This document shows, piece after piece, positions 53,287 through 61,689 of a stretch of 64,000 bases of DNA; within the stretch, counting starts at the first letter, position 1, and each line of letters opens with the position of its first letter. The notes under the pieces are model-generated. The model saw only the letters and a program-made list of their open reading frames with translations. It had not been told where the DNA came from and did not search any database. A program made the translations under genes and the position numbers. This DNA is from CAZEHS01 sp964649745. Its GTDB lineage: Bacteria; Bacillota; Clostridia; Peptostreptococcales; Acidaminobacteraceae. The stretch is from positions 54,085 to 118,084 of the forward strand of contig CAZYQI010000007.1 in NCBI GenBank assembly GCA_964649745.1, written 5' to 3'.

Positions 53287-54516
53287 ATGTCTAGATTCGA
53301 ATCCTATTTTTTAATGACGGTTACGGATGTTGTGGATTACGCCAAGGAAAAGCTCACCATTTTCAGTCCCGATGCCGTTTTGCAGACAAAGGAAATCGGC
53401 GATGGAAACCTGAATTATGTATTCCGGGTTTGGGAGGAAGCTACGGGGAAATCCGTCATCATCAAGCAGGCAGGGCATGAAGCCCGGATTTCCTCCGATT
53501 TCAAGCTTTCCACCGACCGCACCCGAATAGAGGCAGAGATATTGGTAAAGCACGGACTCCTGGCCCCGGGCCTGGTTCCGGAGGTTTATATGTTTGACAG
53601 CATCATGAGCTGCTGCTGCATGGAGGATCTTTCGGACCATGTGATCATGCGGACGGCCTTGATGAACCATGAGAAATTCCCCCGCTTCGCCGAGGATATC
53701 TCCACCTTCATGGTCAATACCCTGCTGCTCTCCACGGATGTGTGCATGGAGCATAAGGAGAAGAAGGCGGCAGTGAAGAGCTACATCAACCCCCAGCTGT
53801 GCGAAATCACCGAGGACCTGGTGTACACGGAGCCCTACAACGACATCGGCTCCCGCAACAATGTATTCAGTCCCATCGCTCCCTTTGTAAAAAAAGAGCT
53901 CTACGAGGACAGCGCCCTCCATCTGGAGGTGGCCAAGTGCAAGTTCGAGTTTATGAACAACACCCAGGCCCTGATCCACGGAGATTTGCACACCGGATCC
54001 ATCTTCATTACTCCGGACTCCACCAAGGTCATCGATCCTGAGTTCGCCTTCTACGGACCCATGGGCTACGATGTGGGAAATGTCATCGCCAACCTGAATT
54101 TCGCCTGGAACCACTCGGCCGCCATGCTGGAGGATGAGGGAAAGCGGAAGGACCAACTGGACTGGCTGGAATCGGCCATTGAAGAAACCGTGGATCTGTT
54201 CATCCAGAAGTTCAACGGACTCTACGATGTTCACGTAACGGATCATATGGCCAAAACACCGGGCTTCAAAGAGTGGTATCTGGATTCCATCCTCAGTGAT
54301 ACCGCCGCCGTGGCAGGGCTGGAGTCCATTCGGCGAACCGTGGGTCTGGCCAATGTGAAGGATATCACCTCCATACCGGACGAAACCAAACGGGCCAACG
54401 CGGAAAAAATATGCATACTCACCGGGAAGCACTTCATAAAAGAACGCAGCCGGTTCAAGAACGGTAAGGACTTTGTCAATTTGCTGAAGACGGTTGCGGA
54501 AGAGGTCAACCGGTAA
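53287..54516 (+). CDS. mtnK: S-methyl-5-thioribose kinase family protein
   Basis: Kinase of 409 residues that phosphorylates C1 of 5-methylthioribose or 5-deoxyribose. The catalytic loop LIHGDLHTGSIF starts near residue 229 and the metal-binding VIDPEFAFYGPMGYDVGN near 247; both are signatures of MtnK within the aminoglycoside phosphotransferase fold. The substrate range of MtnK-like enzymes includes 5-deoxyribose (DrdK), so the exact sugar is open. AAAGGGG precedes the ATG. MtnA follows 18 bases later. No MTA nucleosidase is in the cluster, so the free sugar is probably imported. Confidence 0.94.
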   Translation: MSRFESYFLMTVTDVVDYAKEKLTIFSPDAVLQTKEIGDGNLNYVFRVWEEATGKSVIIKQAGHEARISSDFKLSTDRTRIEAEILVKHGLLAPGLVPEVYMFDSIMSCCCMEDLSDHVIMRTALMNHEKFPRFAEDISTFMVNTLLLSTDVCMEHKEKKAAVKSYINPQLCEITEDLVYTEPYNDIGSRNNVFSPIAPFVKKELYEDSALHLEVAKCKFEFMNNTQALIHGDLHTGSIFITPDSTKVIDPEFAFYGPMGYDVGNVIANLNFAWNHSAAMLEDEGKRKDQLDWLESAIEETVDLFIQKFNGLYDVHVTDHMAKTPGFKEWYLDSILSDTAAVAGLESIRRTVGLANVKDITSIPDETKRANAEKICILTGKHFIKERSRFKNGKDFVNLLKTVAEEVNR

Positions 54517-54534
54517 CGCATCAAGGAGGACATC

Positions 54535-55620
54535 ATGCAGGAACGGAATATCATGAGCTATGAAACGGTCAGTTTGGATGCGGAGAACGGGGAGCTGGTC
54601 ATTATCGACCAGACACGGCTTCCCTATGAAACCCATCTGTTGCATCTTAAAACACAGCAGGAAATCTGGAACGCCATCTACCTTCTCCAGGTCCGTGGGG
54701 CTCCGGCCATCGGTGTGGCTGCCGCCAGCGGCATTTATCTCGGCGCTCAGGAAATAGAAGCCGGTACCTTCGAGGAATTCTATCCGGCCTTCACCAAGGC
54801 CAAGGACTACCTGGCCTCCTCCCGACCCACAGCAGTGAATCTGTTCTGGGCCCTGGACCGCATGGACAGGGTGGTTCAGGCCAACAAGGAAAAGCCGGTT
54901 GCCGCGATTAAGCAGTGCCTTCTCGAAGAGGCCGTCGCCATCAAGGAAGAGGATGTATGGGTGTGCAAGAGCATCGGCGAATTCGGCCTTTCCCTGGTGG
55001 AGCCCAATATCGGCATCCTTACCCACTGCAATGCCGGTCAGCTGGCAACTGCAAAATACGGAACCGCCTTGGCCCCCATCTATCTGGGCCAGGAGAAGGG
55101 CTACAATTTCAAGGTCTTTGCCGATGAAACCCGGCCGCTTCTTCAGGGAGCCCGCCTTACGGCCTATGAGCTTCATTCCTCCGGGGTAGACGTTACCCTG
55201 ATCTGTGATAATATGGCCTCCATCGTGATGAAAAACGGCTGGGTGCAGGCGGTTTTCGTAGGCTGCGACCGGGTTGCGGCCAACGGTGATGCCGCCAACA
55301 AGATCGGCACCTCCGGGGTGGCCATACTGGCCAAGCGCTACGGCATACCCATGTATATCTGCGCCCCCACCTCCACCATCGATCTGGAATGCGCCACCGG
55401 AGACGGGATTGAAATTGAGGAGCGTCCCGCTGAGGAAATCACAGAGATGTGGTACCGTGAGCGGATGGCCCCCATTGGCGTAAAGGTTTATAACCCGGCC
55501 TTTGATGTGACAGACAATGAATTCATCACAGCCATCATTACGGAATACGGCATTGCAAAGCCACCCTACAACGACAGCCTCAAGGCTATCTTTGCAAAGA
55601 AGGCGGCCGGAAGACCTTAA
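54535..55620 (+). CDS. mtnA: S-methyl-5-thioribose-1-phosphate isomerase family protein
   Basis: Isomerase of 361 residues turning the aldose 1-phosphate into a ketose 1-phosphate. The substrate-binding VRGAPAIGVAAASGI is near 53-67, the catalytic cysteine is in LTHCNAGQLAT near 165 and the catalytic aspartate in VGCDRVAANGD near 245. All fit MtnA; the 5-deoxyribose homologue DrdI shares them. The AAGGAGGACATC site supports ATG 54535. The aldolase frame follows directly in phase after its TAA stop. Confidence 0.94.
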   Translation: MQERNIMSYETVSLDAENGELVIIDQTRLPYETHLLHLKTQQEIWNAIYLLQVRGAPAIGVAAASGIYLGAQEIEAGTFEEFYPAFTKAKDYLASSRPTAVNLFWALDRMDRVVQANKEKPVAAIKQCLLEEAVAIKEEDVWVCKSIGEFGLSLVEPNIGILTHCNAGQLATAKYGTALAPIYLGQEKGYNFKVFADETRPLLQGARLTAYELHSSGVDVTLICDNMASIVMKNGWVQAVFVGCDRVAANGDAANKIGTSGVAILAKRYGIPMYICAPTSTIDLECATGDGIEIEERPAEEITEMWYRERMAPIGVKVYNPAFDVTDNEFITAIITEYGIAKPPYNDSLKAIFAKKAAGRP

Positions 55621-55632
55621 GGAGATGATCTT

Positions 55633-56370
55633 ATCACAAAAGCAACCCCTTATATTTCCGAGGATGAGGCTAAAAAGGCCATCATCGACATTGGAAAACG
55701 GATGTATTTCAAGAATTTTGTAGCGGCCAATGACGGCAATATCAGCATAAGAGTAGGGGATAACGCCCTTTGGACCACCCCCACCGGGGTTTCGAAGGGA
55801 TATATGACCGAGGACATGCTGCTGAAGGTGGATCTTGAGGGCAAGGTATTGGAGGGAAACGGAAAACCCACCTCCGAGCTGAAGATGCACCTGAGGGTGT
55901 ATAAGGAAAACCCGGCTGTCATGGCGGTTACCCATGCCCATCCCCCTGTTGCCACCTCCTTTGCCATTGCCGGAATGAGCCTGGATAAGGCCATCCTGCC
56001 GGAAGCGGTGGTCAACCTGGGAACGGTGCCCCTGGCCCACTACGCCACCCCCGGCACCCAGGAGGTTCCCGACTCCATCGCTCCCTTCTGCAGGGACTAC
56101 AATGCGGTTCTCCTTTCCAACCATGGAGCTCTTTCCTGGGGAAAGGACGCCTATGAGGCGTATTTCCGGTTGGAATCTCTGGAGTTCTACGCCCAGCTGA
56201 TCATGAACACCGGCTATATCATCGGCAGGGCCAACGCCCTGAGCCGGCGCCAGGTGGATGTGCTGCTGGAAACCAGAAAACGGTTGGGGATACTTACCGG
56301 CGGAAACCCCGCCTGCAGTGAAATCGAAACCAATATGGATGATGTGGTGAACAATGAAAACGGAAATTAG
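55633..56370 (+). CDS. Class II aldolase (fuculose-1-phosphate aldolase family), apparent ATC start
   Basis: Zinc-dependent aldolase that should cleave the ketose 1-phosphate from MtnA to dihydroxyacetone phosphate and an aldehyde (methylthioacetaldehyde or acetaldehyde). Zinc histidines are in VTHAHPPVA and further on in LAHYATPG; the catalytic loop lies in NDGNISIRVG, and LSNHGALSWG follows. The first in-frame ATG is 55702, but conserved sequence (TKATPYISEDEAKKAIIDIG) runs 23 codons further up to an ATC at 55633. AAGGAG lies eight bases before this ATC, so ATC is probably the start; a one-base ATG-to-ATC change or error is the alternative. From ATC the protein has 245 residues. Confidence 0.85.
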   Translation: MTKATPYISEDEAKKAIIDIGKRMYFKNFVAANDGNISIRVGDNALWTTPTGVSKGYMTEDMLLKVDLEGKVLEGNGKPTSELKMHLRVYKENPAVMAVTHAHPPVATSFAIAGMSLDKAILPEAVVNLGTVPLAHYATPGTQEVPDSIAPFCRDYNAVLLSNHGALSWGKDAYEAYFRLESLEFYAQLIMNTGYIIGRANALSRRQVDVLLETRKRLGILTGGNPACSEIETNMDDVVNNENGN

Positions 56371-57481
56371 GATTCTGGCAGTGGACGATCCTGCGGTATG
56401 TGTCTATACGGATCCCCGGTTCAGGATTATCGAAGACTACCCGGACCCCAGGGTATCCATCGCGTTTGATGTGGTCCCTTGGGAGCGTTATTACGACACC
56501 ATGCTACAGGCCTTCAACGGAGCGCAGAACTATGACATCGTCATGGTGGCGGGCCATCTGTGGCTGGCGGATTTTGCGGAAAAAGGATACCTGGAGCCCC
56601 AGGCGTATGCCTTTGAAGACATCGTACCTATGATTGCCAGAGAAATGTGCTATGAAGGGGTTTCGTACCTTTCACCCTCCTTCTGCGACGGTCATATGCT
56701 GGTTTACAGAAAATCCCTGGTGGAAGCTGCCACCGGGGGGGCGTTGAAGGATGTTGTCACGGTGGACGAGATGCTTTCCACAGCGGAGGCCCTCCGAGAT
56801 AAGGGAAACCCCTGTCCTGTGGCCTTGAAGGCACACCCTTCGGAGATACTGCTGGACGCCCTGCCATACCTCCGCAGCGGTGGAGAAGAGCTGTACTCCC
56901 TGCGGGACGGACAGGTGATCTGCCATATTGATGAAATGGTCGAAGGGATGGAAAAATACCGTCGGATGAAGGCCCTGGCCCCCTCCGATACGGATACCTA
57001 TGGAAACAGCGAGGTGAAGGACGCCATTGCCATCCGGGGAAGTGCCATGGCGGTGACATGGTCCGGCCAGCTGGGTGTGGTGATGGAGGCGTGCAAAACC
57101 CCGGAGGATTTGGGATTCGCTACGTTGGAAACAGCCTGGAATGTTACGTGGTCTTTTGGGATCAGCAGTGCCAGCGCCAATAAGGAGAAAGCCCGGGAGG
57201 TGTTGGCCTATTTCAGGTCCGCAGCGGTGGATACCGCTGTGGGAGGGTATTGTGGGGCACCGATCCGAAGGCGTACGTATATTGAGGGGGCAGCGAAATA
57301 TCCCTGGTATCCTGTGCAGCTGAAGATGATTGAGAACTGGGCCAAGCCGTTGATCCCGATGATCCGGGCCGGGGAAGCCAATGCGGTGCTGTACGATGCG
57401 GTACACCGGGCGTTTACAGGGGAACAGGATGTGAAAACCGCTTTCAGCCAAGCCAAGGAGGCTGTTGAGGCCCTGTTTTAG
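56354..57481 (+). CDS. Solute-binding-protein-like protein without signal peptide
   Basis: A 375-residue protein with the fold pattern of family 1 extracellular binding proteins (MalE type): YYDTMLQAFNGAQNYDIVMV near 47, SPSFCDGHMLVYRKSLVE near 99 and IAIRGSAMAVTWSGQLGVVM near 221. It begins MKTEIRILAVDDPAVCVY, with no hydrophobic signal and no lipobox, so it should stay in the cytoplasm. It overlaps the aldolase gene by 17 bases and precedes the transketolase genes. It could bind a phosphorylated intermediate, act as a sensor or be an enzyme. Its function is unknown. Confidence 0.8.
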   Translation: MKTEIRILAVDDPAVCVYTDPRFRIIEDYPDPRVSIAFDVVPWERYYDTMLQAFNGAQNYDIVMVAGHLWLADFAEKGYLEPQAYAFEDIVPMIAREMCYEGVSYLSPSFCDGHMLVYRKSLVEAATGGALKDVVTVDEMLSTAEALRDKGNPCPVALKAHPSEILLDALPYLRSGGEELYSLRDGQVICHIDEMVEGMEKYRRMKALAPSDTDTYGNSEVKDAIAIRGSAMAVTWSGQLGVVMEACKTPEDLGFATLETAWNVTWSFGISSASANKEKAREVLAYFRSAAVDTAVGGYCGAPIRRRTYIEGAAKYPWYPVQLKMIENWAKPLIPMIRAGEANAVLYDAVHRAFTGEQDVKTAFSQAKEAVEALF

Positions 57482-57526
57482 TTCTTGGGCGGGTAGGCGT
57501 TCACTTCAAAATAAGGAGGCATTACC

Positions 57527-58450
57527 ATGACCGTTGAGAAAGAAAAAATTAACGACAAAGCATGGGTCAAGGCAGTCGAATCTGCTGCCCATGGGATACG
57601 AAAAAGAGTTCTTGAGCATTCCATCGCCAACGGCGGCGGCTATGTGAGCCAGGCCTGCTCCTCAGCAGAGCTGCTGGCAACGCTGTATCTTAAAGTGATG
57701 AAACTGGGTGAGGCAGAGGCATTGATGCCTAAAATCTTTGCAGGTGTGCCGGGCCCTCACAATAAGAATTCCTTTACCGGGGCAGATTTCCACGGCCCCA
57801 AGCAGGCGGATCTGGACCGTTTCATCGTGTCTCCGGCTCAATATGCCCTGGTGGTATACGCTGCTCTGGTGGAGCTGGGCCGCATGGCGCCGGAAGGCTT
57901 GAAGGAGTTCAACAAGGACGGCGGGGTTGTGGAGATGATCGGGGCGGAGCATTCCCCCGGCATGGAGGTCATGACAGGCTCCCTGGGTCAGGGAATCAGC
58001 CAGGCTGCCGGAATTGCCATGGCTCGGAAGCTTAAAGGAGATACCGGCCGGGTGGTGGTGTTCATGTCCGACGGGGAGTTCCAGTCGGGTCAAACCATGG
58101 AAGCCCTCCAGACCATGGCCCATTTCAAGCTGGACAACATCCTCATTTACGTGGATGTCAATGCCTGTCAGTGTGACGGCCCCATGGCCTCAGTCATGAG
58201 CATCGAGCCCTTTGACAAGCGGGTGGAGGCCTTTGGCCTGCGCACCTTCCGGGTAGACGGTCACGATATCGAGAAGCTGTCAGAGCTGGGGGCCCTTGAG
58301 CCCGATGGCAGGCCCACGGTGATACTGGCGGATACCGACACCTGTCGGGGGATTCCCATTCTGGCGGGTCGGGCACCCAAGTTCCATTATCTGCGCTTCA
58401 CCAGTGAAGAAGAAAAAAACAGCTATGAAGCATTCTTAAAAACAATGTAA
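57527..58450 (+). CDS. Transketolase, N-terminal (TPP-binding) subunit
   Basis: A 307-residue subunit carrying the pyrophosphate-binding half of a transketolase. Typical strings are YVSQACSSAELLATLY near 40, GAEHSPGMEVMTGSLGQGIS near 142-161 and the TPP motif MSDGEFQSGQTMEAL ending in DVNACQ near 183-210. Split transketolases are common in anaerobes and also act in apiose catabolism on branched ketose phosphates. GGAGG precedes ATG 57527. The partner subunit follows after 14 bases. The donor substrate may be unusual given the operon. Confidence 0.92.
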   Translation: MTVEKEKINDKAWVKAVESAAHGIRKRVLEHSIANGGGYVSQACSSAELLATLYLKVMKLGEAEALMPKIFAGVPGPHNKNSFTGADFHGPKQADLDRFIVSPAQYALVVYAALVELGRMAPEGLKEFNKDGGVVEMIGAEHSPGMEVMTGSLGQGISQAAGIAMARKLKGDTGRVVVFMSDGEFQSGQTMEALQTMAHFKLDNILIYVDVNACQCDGPMASVMSIEPFDKRVEAFGLRTFRVDGHDIEKLSELGALEPDGRPTVILADTDTCRGIPILAGRAPKFHYLRFTSEEEKNSYEAFLKTM

Positions 58451-58464
58451 AGGAGGCTTGGCCA

Positions 58465-59472
58465 ATGGAAATCCTGTCGCGGGTACATGCGAATCACCTG
58501 GTTAAATGGGCGGAGGACAAGCCGGAAGTAGTGGTTTTTTCCGCTGATCTTACAAGCTCCACAGAAATCGATCTGTTTCAAAAGGCGTATCCTGAACGGT
58601 TCTATTCCTTCGGCGTGGCCGAGCAAAATATGCTCAGCTTTGCGGGAGGTATGGCTCGGGAAGGCTATCAGCCCTATATTCACACCTTTGCCGTTTTCAT
58701 CTACCGGCGGGCCTATGACCAAATTGCCATGTCGGTGGCCTATCCCAACATGCCGGTGAAGATGTTCGGCTTCCTTCCGGGAATCACAACCCCCGGAGGC
58801 GCCAGTCATCAGGCCATTGAGGATATTTCCATCATGCGGTCCCTGCCCAACATGACCGTGCTGGAATGCGCGGACGCCACCGAGGTGGAATCCGTGCTGG
58901 ATGTGGTCCGCAGTGTGGACGGTCCGGTATACGTAAGGATGCTTCGGGGAGAAATCTCCAGGCTGTTCAGCCCGGAGGAACCCATGAAGCTGGGCAAGGT
59001 CCGTACCCTTTCAGAAGGGGGCGACGTCACCGTCATCACCAGCGGCATCTGCACGGAGGAAGCCATGCGAGCCGTACAGGCCATGCAGAAGAAGGGTGTT
59101 TCCATCCAGCATATACACGTTTCAACCCTGAAGCCCTTCGACGGCTCAGAGGTGATCGGGGCCATGCTGAAGGCAAAGCACGGCGTCATCACCATGGAGA
59201 ACCATTCCGTCATCGGGGGCCTGGGCACCATCATTGCCGAGTGCATCGCTGAAAACGGCCTGGGCTGCAAGCTGAAGCGGATGGGTCTGAAGGATACCTT
59301 CGTTCACGGGGCCAGCAAGAAATACCTGATGCAGAACTTTGAAATCGACGCCATGGCCCTTATCGGCCAGGTGGAAGCGCTTACAGGCAAGAACCTTGGA
59401 ATTACCGAGGAAGAGATGATTCAGACCTACGTTCCTCCCACACACAGCTTTGCAAAGCCGGAGGGCCTGTAA
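58465..59472 (+). CDS. Transketolase, C-terminal subunit
   Basis: A 335-residue subunit with the pyrimidine-binding and C-terminal domains. The catalytic glutamate is in FYSFGVAEQNMLSFAGGMA near 50-68, and the substrate region is in FGFLPGITTPGGASHQAIED near 93-112. Together with the preceding gene it makes one complete transketolase. Its stop codon overlaps the start of the RuBisCO-like gene (TAATG), so the two products are made in step and probably work in one pathway. Confidence 0.92.
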   Translation: MEILSRVHANHLVKWAEDKPEVVVFSADLTSSTEIDLFQKAYPERFYSFGVAEQNMLSFAGGMAREGYQPYIHTFAVFIYRRAYDQIAMSVAYPNMPVKMFGFLPGITTPGGASHQAIEDISIMRSLPNMTVLECADATEVESVLDVVRSVDGPVYVRMLRGEISRLFSPEEPMKLGKVRTLSEGGDVTVITSGICTEEAMRAVQAMQKKGVSIQHIHVSTLKPFDGSEVIGAMLKAKHGVITMENHSVIGGLGTIIAECIAENGLGCKLKRMGLKDTFVHGASKKYLMQNFEIDAMALIGQVEALTGKNLGITEEEMIQTYVPPTHSFAKPEGL

Positions 59473-60608
59473 TGACCGCTGCAGCCAATCCTTTCAATCT
59501 GACAGATGACCGTTTTGAAGTCACTTACCTTATCGAAGGAACTCCGGAAATAGCCAAGGCCACCGCTGCCGACATCTGTCTGGAGCAATCGGTGGAATTT
59601 CCGGAGGACCTTCTTCCCCCAGGCTTTATCCCCGACATGGTGGTGGGCCGGATCGTGGAAATAGAAGAAATCAACACCGGTATTCACCGGGCCACCATCA
59701 GCTACCTGGTGGAAACCGCTGCTGACGAGCTGACACAGCTCCTGAACGTGATTTTCGGCAACATCAGCATCAAGCCCAACATCAAGGTTGAGCATCTGAA
59801 GCTGCCCCAGGGAATCCTGAAGCACTTCAGGGGCCCTCGGTACGGGAAGCAGGGGATCCGGGAGCTGGTAGGCGCTCAGGACCGACAGCTGCTGGCCTCC
59901 GCCCTAAAGCCCATGGGGTCCACCTCCAAGGAGCTGGCGGAATTCGCTTACCGGTTCGCCCTGGGTGGCATTGATATCATCAAGGACGATCACGGCCTGA
60001 GCAATCAGCTGTTCTCACCCTTCGAGGAGCGGGTTAAACTGTGCTCGGAGGCGGTTCAGAAGGCCAACGCCATCACCGGGAAAAACTGCCTTTATGCTCC
60101 CAACGTGACAGCGCCCTACGGAGAAGTCATGAAAAGAGCCGAAATGGCCAAGGCGGCGGGCGCCGGTGCTATTCTGATCTCACCGGGGCTCACGGGCTTT
60201 GATGCCATGCGGGCCATCGCCGATAGCGATGCCATCGGCCTTCCGGTCATGAGTCACCCCGCCTTTGTGGGCAGTTATGTCAACGGCTTCAACGGCTTTT
60301 CCCACGGAGCGCTGTTCGGTCAGGTCATGCGCCTGGCCGGTGCCGATATGGTGGTATACCCCAACTACGGCGGCCGGTTTGCCTTCAGCAAAGAGGAATG
60401 CAAGCGCATTGCGGCGGGCTGTGCCAGCGAAATGGGGCACATCAAGCCCATCCTGCCTGCCCCGGGGGGCGGCATGACCTTTGAGAAAATACCGGACATG
60501 CTGAACACCTACGGCAAGGACGTGATCTTCCTGGTAGGAGGCGGCCTGTTCCGGCAAGGGCCGGATCTGACAGAGAATGCACGGTACTTCAGTAGCTTGC
60601 TGAAGTGA
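59472..60608 (+). CDS. RuBisCO-like protein (form IV)
   Basis: A 378-residue RuBisCO large-subunit relative. The lysine of SALKPMG (Lys146) matches catalytic Lys175 of RuBisCO, but the second lysine of that motif is Met. The metal-site string reads GGIDIIKDDHG: Lys171 and Asp173 match Lys201 and Asp203, while the RuBisCO glutamate is His174. Loop 6 has no equivalent of the CO2-specific lysine. Carboxylation is therefore not expected. Relatives isomerise 5-methylthioribulose 1-phosphate, enolise diketo phosphates or act on isoapionate phosphates. Coupled to transketolase and downstream of mtnK and mtnA, an isomerase of a 5-substituted ribulose 1-phosphate is the favoured but unproven role. Confidence 0.93.
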   Translation: MTAAANPFNLTDDRFEVTYLIEGTPEIAKATAADICLEQSVEFPEDLLPPGFIPDMVVGRIVEIEEINTGIHRATISYLVETAADELTQLLNVIFGNISIKPNIKVEHLKLPQGILKHFRGPRYGKQGIRELVGAQDRQLLASALKPMGSTSKELAEFAYRFALGGIDIIKDDHGLSNQLFSPFEERVKLCSEAVQKANAITGKNCLYAPNVTAPYGEVMKRAEMAKAAGAGAILISPGLTGFDAMRAIADSDAIGLPVMSHPAFVGSYVNGFNGFSHGALFGQVMRLAGADMVVYPNYGGRFAFSKEECKRIAAGCASEMGHIKPILPAPGGGMTFEKIPDMLNTYGKDVIFLVGGGLFRQGPDLTENARYFSSLLK

Positions 60609-60685
60609 AGCCCGGGTTAAGGATTAAACGGATTAAAACATACCAGTAAAGAGTTAGCGCGAGCAATTTAATATTTTTATACGCT

Positions 60686-60722
60686 AAGAGTCTGGGCGGC
60701 AAACTGCCGTCCAGACTCTTTT
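60686..60722 (+). terminator. Rho-independent terminator closing the RuBisCO-like operon
   Basis: AAGAGTCTGGGCGGC pairs with GCCGTCCAGACTCTT (one G-U pair) around AAACT, followed by TTT. Between it and the gene at 60969 (60723-60968) nothing further was seen. Confidence 0.85.
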
Positions 60723-60968
60723 GATATGTGCTACCTAAATTCATTAGATTCAACTCTCGGAGCGGTCCTCCTTCATTGCAGGGCATCTGGCCGAGAATGT
60801 ATCAGCTATGAAAGTTGATAGGCTTTTTTATTCGTAAAATGCAGATTTTCTCTATTTCTATGGTTGGTTTGATTCTTTAAATCGTTTTATATTTTTATGG
60901 TTTTCAGAATCTTGCATTGACAGTCGGTCACGCAGCTGGAATATAAGCGCGAAATTCTGCACTTCAGT

Positions 60969-61424
60969 CTATTGGGCCGTTGAGTTTCTGGCCAAAGGAT
61001 CTGGTGATTTTTTTTTGCAAGACAATTTCTGAGGTATGTCAAAGGCAGAGAAAATTATGAGGCAACCGGCTGTGGACAAGATCCAGTATACCCAAGCACT
61101 TAGATTCATGCAGAGAAAGAAATACATTTGCATGGCATTGGGTGTGGGAGTCATCGCAGCAGTGTCAGCATTGCCGATAAAAACTGCCAATACTCCAAGT
61201 AATAGGGTTTCAAAATGCACATATCTAAATTGCGAAGGAGAGAATCGAATCAATCTCTGCCAGAATAATGCCAGAGATAGTATAATGCCTATGGCAAACC
61301 TCCCGGCAATCAGTTGTTCTCGCGTAAGCATGAAGTCAGACGTTGTCTCAGATATGTTCTCACCGTACGCAATAATTAAAGTCAGAGCAATAATGAATAT
61401 TACAAAATTTAGTGTTCGCTTCAT
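60969..61424 (-). CDS. Small membrane protein of unknown function
   Basis: A 151-residue hydrophobic protein with four likely helices: NFVIFIIALTLIIAYG at the start, FAIGIILSLALFW near 45, FETLLLGVLAVFIG near 72, and a long hydrophobic stretch near 101-128 that may form one or two helices. The C-terminal tail is basic. ATG 61424 has AAGGGTGG just upstream; a GTG at 61433 is the alternative. The gene is AT-rich, alone on its strand and of no recognised family. Confidence 0.6.
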   Translation of the reverse strand: MKRTLNFVIFIIALTLIIAYGENISETTSDFMLTREQLIAGRFAIGIILSLALFWQRLIRFSPSQFRYVHFETLLLGVLAVFIGNADTAAMTPTPNAMQMYFFLCMNLSAWVYWILSTAGCLIIFSAFDIPQKLSCKKKSPDPLARNSTAQ

Positions 61425-61689
61425 GTTTGCCACCCTTCCCTTGATATATACTACATCTCATAATATTACATGTATCGTAAAATTAGAAGTATAATATTTG
61501 TCAAAAATACATACAAAAACATATAGCCCAAATTATGTATTGATTAAAATAGTATATTGAGGTAACATATGGGTGCGACGTAGTATGTGTTTATATTGAT
61601 TTCATAATGTGGTACAGAGTAAGGCGATTGCATAAATCAAAGCTAATGCCTGCATATACGTCGCAAATATAATTCTGGAGGTTGTTCAT

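Noticed and set aside
53311..56124. A 937-codon open frame on the minus strand opposite mtnK, mtnA and the aldolase
   Set aside because: It lies antisense to three well-conserved genes, has no recognisable domain and reflects codon bias of the plus-strand genes.
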